From contig JAJRTR010000207.1 of assembly GCA_024278215.1 (NCBI GenBank), forward strand, positions 1 to 9,379: a stretch of 9,379 nt of DNA, written 5' to 3'. The position numbers and the translations under genes were made by a program. The stretch is from a bacterium. GTDB taxonomy: Bacteria; UBP15; UBA6099; JAJRTR01. The notes under the pieces were generated by a model. It was given only the letters and a program-made list of their open reading frames with translations, made no database searches and was not told the DNA's origin. Position 1 is the first letter of the stretch. The number at the start of each line of letters is the position of its first letter. Of this stretch, positions 6,934 through 9,379 are shown in pieces.

Positions 6934-6981
6934 CCTGTATATGCTATTATGTATATCAGGTTTTTTGTTCACCTGCAGCAA
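6934..6981 (-). promoter_or_regulatory. Candidate promoter and inverted repeat upstream of the FapA-HPt-HD-GYP operon
   Basis: On the minus strand TTGCTG (6981-6976) is followed, after 17 bases, by TGATAT (6958-6953), a plausible -35/-10 pair about 110 bases before the FapA-receiver ATG. An inverted repeat overlaps the -10 side: CCTGTATA at 6934-6941 pairs with TATATCAGG at 6952-6960 with one bulged base, and could bind a dimeric regulator. A CATAAT hexamer in the middle is an alternative -10. Hexamer matches are imperfect, so this is a hypothesis. Confidence 0.35.
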
Positions 6982-7071
6982 AGGTGTTCCCGGCCATTCG
7001 TCAAAACAATATTTCAACCATTGCCTAGTTCATCAATATGATAGTAATTTTAGTATTATACAGATTTGGGC

Positions 7072-7099
7072 TTGACATGTAAAATATTTTACAAAGAAT
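7072..7099 (+). promoter_or_regulatory. Promoter-like site with palindromic operator in the spacer
   Basis: A consensus -35 hexamer TTGACA (7072-7077) is followed immediately by a perfect 16-bp palindrome TGTAAAATATTTTACA (7078-7093), then by AAGAAT (7094-7099), which matches four of six -10 positions at 16-base spacing. A palindrome filling the whole spacer is a classic arrangement for repressor control. It reads towards the oxidoreductase operon but lies about 440 bases before its start, with a possible 38-codon ORF (7139-7255) and structured RNA between. The binding regulator cannot be named from the site alone. Confidence 0.5.
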
Positions 7100-7213
7100 G
7101 TCACAAACAAAAACATTAGTATTGGCTGAACGAAAACCATGCAAGACCTAACACTAATAAGGAAGAACTTGCGAAAAGTGCAGACAAAAATCGGCAATTC
7201 ACGTATTAAGGCC

Positions 7214-7308
7214 CTTACGACTGAAATGCTACGCAGGATGGTAAAAAACCGATGAAGAAGAGATTGCTGGAAGCTGGAGCTTCCAGTTACAGGCGTTTTC
7301 AAAGGTAG
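7214..7308 (+). repeat. Composite intergenic repeat, copy C
   Basis: This is the second full copy of the core seen at 2869-2956, in the same orientation, with a five-base insertion near its left end. It contains a perfect hairpin at 7267-7286: CTGGAAGCT, a two-base GG centre, and AGCTTCCAG. The tail module present after copy B (CCCG-ATATTTCAC) is absent here, so the core and tail behave as separable modules. It sits upstream of the oxidoreductase operon and would be transcribed in its leader if the promoter at 7072 is used. Confidence 0.7.
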
Positions 7309-7337
7309 ACCTTTGGAACGATGAAACTCTGTGTGCC

Positions 7338-7374
7338 GTGCTCAAACCGCATTTGTTTGGGCACGAAAATGCGG
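7338..7374 (+). promoter_or_regulatory. Two mutually exclusive RNA hairpins in the leader of the oxidoreductase operon
   Basis: GTGCTCAAAC (7338-7347) pairs with GTTTGGGCAC (7355-7364), a 10-bp stem with one G-U pair and a 7-base loop. The loop plus one flanking base, CCGCATTT (7347-7354), is perfectly complementary to AAATGCGG (7367-7374), giving an alternative 8-bp stem. The linkers are too short for both stems to form fully together, so the RNA could switch between them or form a partial pseudoknot. A further small stem follows at 7386-7398 (CCGGC, TTT loop, GCCGG). No T-run follows. It could be an attenuator-like leader, or simply another intergenic repeat. Confidence 0.4.
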
Positions 7375-7490
7375 CCTGTTTGGTTCCGGCTTTGCCGGGT
7401 TAGGAGCCCATTGCAAAATTCTGATTCAACTGTGGACGGCTGCTTTGTCCATTATTGTAGTTCATCACGGAAAACGCCGGATATTTGGTG

Positions 7491-7507
7491 TATAATATTC
7501 GGAATAT
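7491..7507 (+). promoter_or_regulatory. Candidate -10 box with overlapping inverted repeat before the first oxidoreductase gene
   Basis: A perfect TATAAT (7491-7496) lies 44 bases before the ATG at 7541. An inverted repeat, ATATTC and GAATAT around one central base (7495-7507), overlaps it and could be an operator. No good -35 hexamer lies at normal spacing, so an activator would probably be needed. Confidence 0.35.
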
Positions 7508-7540
7508 CGTTTTGGCCTGTGTTACGACAGGTTATAGAAT

Positions 7541-8599
7541 ATGTCAATAATAAATTTCGGACTGATAGGATGTGGCAGGATAAGCGACCTGCACGCGCCG
7601 GGATACCTGCGCAGCGACGACGCGCGTATATACGCCGTGTGCGATTCGAATCCCGAAGTTGCAGAAAAGAGAAAGAACGAATGGAACGCCGAGAAGAGCT
7701 ACACCGATTACAGGCACCTGCTCGAGGACCCGGATGTCGACGCGGTAGAGATTATCGTGCCGCATCATTTGCACAAGGAACTCACTGTCGCAGCATGCGC
7801 CGCCGGCAAGCATGTCTCCATTCAGAAGCCGATGGCGATGACGGTCGCCGAGTGCGATGAGATGATAGAGGCGGCGGAAAAAGCCGGCGTGATGCTCAAG
7901 GTGTTTGAAAATTTTGTTTTTTACCCGCCCTACGCGGAGGCGAAGTCACTCATCGAAGACGGAGCGATAGGCGAACCGCTGAGTATGAGGATACGCCTGG
8001 GCAGCGCGGCGCGCGGCGGCTGGAAAGTGCCGCTGAAAACCTGGCTGTGGCGACTCAACGAGGAAGCCTGCGGTGGCGGACCGAATATCTTCGACGACGG
8101 CTATCATAAATTCTCGCTTGCGATTCATCTCATGGGTGCTGTCGACGAGGTCAACGGCTGGATAGACCGGTCGTATGGAATTGTGGATGTGCCTGCTATG
8201 TTGTCATGGACGTTCAAGGAAAACGGTCGTGTGGGGCTCCTCGACTCGACTATGTCCTCGGGCATGACTGTGAAATCAAAATATTACTCTGTCGACGAGC
8301 GTGTCGAGATAATCGGCACCGAAGGTGTGATATGGATCAACAGGTGTACGGCGAAACTTCTGGACGAACCGGCGCTTGTCCTCTATAGAAACGGCCGGAC
8401 TAGCAATTACGAACATATTCGCGACGACTGGCTCGATTCTTTCATCGAGTCAGTGCGCCACTTCATTAAATGTATTAAAGAAGGCGGCGAACCGCTGCTT
8501 TCGGGGCAACGCGGCAAGGCAGTATTGCAGTTTGCTCATGCGGCTCTGAATAGTTCACGGACTGGAGCAGTGGTACGGCCCGACGACATAATAGTTTGA
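7541..8599 (+). CDS. Gfo/Idh/MocA family NAD(P)-dependent oxidoreductase
   Basis: This encodes 352 residues, a normal length for the family. The N-terminal Rossmann fold has GLIGCGRIS (7-15) for the dinucleotide, and Asp35 after the second strand (AVCDSN) suggests NAD over NADP. The QKP motif (95-97) is a variant of the usual EKP and keeps the catalytic Lys96. The C-terminal substrate domain contains GGGPNIFDDGYHKF with Asp185 and His189 in the usual catalytic pattern. Family members oxidise or reduce sugar-type or inositol-type substrates. The actual substrate cannot be inferred. Only a weak AGG (7529-7531) precedes the ATG, and it lies in a small stem (7516-7531) that could mask it. It heads an operon with the 99-residue protein (18 bases downstream) and a divergent Gfo/Idh-like gene. 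Confidence 0.92.
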   Translation: MSIINFGLIGCGRISDLHAPGYLRSDDARIYAVCDSNPEVAEKRKNEWNAEKSYTDYRHLLEDPDVDAVEIIVPHHLHKELTVAACAAGKHVSIQKPMAMTVAECDEMIEAAEKAGVMLKVFENFVFYPPYAEAKSLIEDGAIGEPLSMRIRLGSAARGGWKVPLKTWLWRLNEEACGGGPNIFDDGYHKFSLAIHLMGAVDEVNGWIDRSYGIVDVPAMLSWTFKENGRVGLLDSTMSSGMTVKSKYYSVDERVEIIGTEGVIWINRCTAKLLDEPALVLYRNGRTSNYEHIRDDWLDSFIESVRHFIKCIKEGGEPLLSGQRGKAVLQFAHAALNSSRTGAVVRPDDIIV

Positions 8600-8606
8600 A
8601 ACTTTC

Positions 8607-8612
8607 AGGGAG
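8607..8612 (+). promoter_or_regulatory. Strong ribosome binding site of the 99-residue gene
   Basis: AGGGAG lies five bases before the ATG at 8618. It is much stronger than the site of the preceding oxidoreductase gene, so the small protein may be made at a higher rate from the same mRNA. Confidence 0.7.
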
Positions 8613-8617
8613 AACAG

Positions 8618-8917
8618 ATGCGGCTCCGGAAGAAAATACAGATTGATGTTATCACGGAAATCGCGGGCGTGCTCGGGCGCGGTATTGCGAATCTCAGCGA
8701 TGGCGCGATGATAAAAGCTCTGCGGGCTCTGCGGGGAATCGCGCCGGACAAAGGCACACGCGACAGCCTCGACGAACTGATTGAGGCGATCAAGAGCGGA
8801 CCGCCCAACACGAACACACTGCGCCGGATGCTTCGGGAATCACGAAAAGATGAAATCCGCGAACTAATTGAAGGCACCTTCTTTTTTGATCAGATGGACT
8901 GTGAGAATATGGATTGA
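8618..8917 (+). CDS. Small helical protein of unknown function
   Basis: This encodes a 99-residue protein that begins basic (RLRKKIQ) and is predicted mostly helical: an amphipathic segment at 8-24, a LSDGAMIKALRALRGIAP helix at 26-43, a DSLDELIEAIKSG helix, a PPNTNTLRRMLRES helix, then a C-terminal ELIEGTFFFDQM. There is no signal peptide, membrane segment or cysteine metal motif. The single Cys is near the end. It vaguely resembles helical N-terminal segments that precede the core of some radical SAM proteins, but this is a weak recollection and no CxxxCxxC motif is present. A strong ribosome site, tight spacing to the gene before (18 bases) and zero spacing to the gene after (TGAATG) argue that it is real and functions with the two oxidoreductase-like proteins. 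Confidence 0.75.
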   Translation: MRLRKKIQIDVITEIAGVLGRGIANLSDGAMIKALRALRGIAPDKGTRDSLDELIEAIKSGPPNTNTLRRMLRESRKDEIRELIEGTFFFDQMDCENMD

Positions 8918-9379
8918 ATGTCAAATAAAGATAAAACAAACACAACTTTAAAATCTGTAATATGCGGCGCGGACCCGTGTGAAGTCTGGTTGCACGCCGG
9001 CGCGTATAACGGTGTGGCAATTGCCGGAGTAGTGGGTGTTGTATGTGACGGCAGCCATGATGCCGCCTCGGTCGCCGAGTCCGGTGGACTTGAAGTCATC
9101 GGCGATTTCGACGATGTTCTTGCCGATGATGATGTCGCTATAGTGGAACTGCTCGAATCGTGCGACGAAAGAACCGAACGCGCCCTTGCGGCGCTCGACG
9201 CAGGCAAAAATGTTCTGCTCGCTCCTCCGTTTGCCTGTAATGCGGCGGATGCGGCGCGCATCGCAAAAGTTGCGAAGAGATCGACAGCGAAGGTCATGAG
9301 TTACGACAATAACAGGTTCTACCCTCCGGCGAACAAACTTTTGCGCATTGTCAACAAAAAGACAGTCGGCACAATAAAC
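8918..9379 (+). CDS. Divergent Gfo/Idh/MocA-like protein, possible pseudoenzyme (3' partial)
   Basis: The frame opens at an ATG directly after the previous TGA and stays open for 154 codons to the window edge. The product has the alternating strand-helix pattern of a Rossmann domain: SVICGADP (13-20), AIAGVVGVVCDGS (34-46, with Asp44 where the first paralogue has Asp35), DVAIVELLE, and AALDAGKNVLLAPPF (91-105). It shares an FYPP segment (134-137) with the upstream oxidoreductase (FYPP at 127-130), and the following residues align (KTVGTIN against GAIGEPL). Two hallmarks are missing. The glycine-rich GxGxxG motif is CGADPCEV, and the catalytic Lys of the EKP motif is replaced in APP (102-104). 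It may bind ligand or partner without catalysis. The C-terminal half lies outside the window. Confidence 0.82.
   Translation, partial: MSNKDKTNTTLKSVICGADPCEVWLHAGAYNGVAIAGVVGVVCDGSHDAASVAESGGLEVIGDFDDVLADDDVAIVELLESCDERTERALAALDAGKNVLLAPPFACNAADAARIAKVAKRSTAKVMSYDNNRFYPPANKLLRIVNKKTVGTIN

Larger units (their letters stand above)
6842..7540. other. Long divergent intergenic region (about 700 bases)
   Basis: No convincing protein gene lies here. A 38-codon ORF (7139-7255) encodes a Lys/Arg-rich peptide but has no ribosome site and ends inside the repeat. An ORF from 7321 has unlikely composition and runs out of frame over the next gene. The region does hold candidate promoters for both flanking operons, several inverted repeats, repeat copy C and a set of strong hairpins, each listed separately. 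It is AT-rich at its left end compared with the genes. Confidence 0.6.

Noticed and set aside
7139-7255. A 38-codon ORF encoding a basic, helical-looking peptide
   Set aside because: It lies downstream of the palindromic promoter-like site but has no ribosome binding site, and its end is made of repeat copy C. It is not supported as a gene.
7321-7860. A 179-codon plus-strand open frame overlapping the first oxidoreductase
   Set aside because: Its second half is out of frame with the clear oxidoreductase sequence, and its first half covers hairpins and has atypical composition.

Overview
The window looks like a chromosomal segment from an uncultured or little-studied environmental bacterium. 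Coding regions are mid-to-high GC, intergenic stretches are AT-richer, and TAA and TGA are both used as ordinary stops. Genes sit in tight, translationally coupled clusters. Paired Gfo/Idh/MocA oxidoreductases, a FapA-receiver fusion and related intergenic repeats would suit a PVC-type or candidate-phylum bacterium, but no rRNA or phylogenetic marker is present, so the lineage is not resolved.

Region 1 (1-2738, + strand) starts with the last 22 codons of an unidentified protein. A short spacer holding a repeat-associated hairpin follows. Next come a 74-residue single-pass membrane protein (232-456) and, overlapping its stop by one base, a secreted or membrane-anchored alkaline-phosphatase-superfamily protein (456-1391). 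That reading frame hits an in-frame TAA at 1389-1391 and then continues in the same frame as a polytopic membrane protein to 2738. The residues right after the stop still look like the phosphatase fold, so this appears to be one roughly 760-codon gene split by a nonsense codon, read through, or miscalled at one base.

Region 2 (2739-3032) is a gap between convergent genes. It holds a perfect 9-bp hairpin and a composite intergenic repeat with relatives at 81-118 and 7214-7308.

Region 3 (3033-6841, - strand) is a compact three-gene signalling operon transcribed from about 6950 towards 3033. Its genes encode a FapA (DUF342) polymer-type protein fused to a CheY-like receiver, a stand-alone HPt phosphotransfer protein, and a GAF-GAF-HD-GYP cyclic-di-GMP phosphodiesterase. 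Gaps are 2-3 bases. No histidine kinase lies in the window. The set suggests an orphan phosphorelay feeding a scaffold protein and c-di-GMP breakdown, perhaps linked to motility or the cell surface.

Region 4 (6842-7540) is about 700 bases with no convincing gene. It has candidate promoters facing both ways, a perfect 16-bp palindrome filling the spacer between -35-like and -10-like hexamers, a second copy of the repeat, and a pair of mutually exclusive RNA hairpins.

Region 5 (7541-9379, + strand) is a three-gene operon: a canonical Gfo/Idh/MocA dehydrogenase, a 99-residue helical protein of unknown function, and the start of a second Gfo/Idh/MocA-like protein whose cofactor glycine motif and catalytic Lys-Pro motif are both degraded. 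The last gene runs off the window. An active enzyme with a divergent, perhaps inactive paralogue is the most interesting protein-level arrangement here, along with the split phosphatase-membrane gene and the signalling operon.
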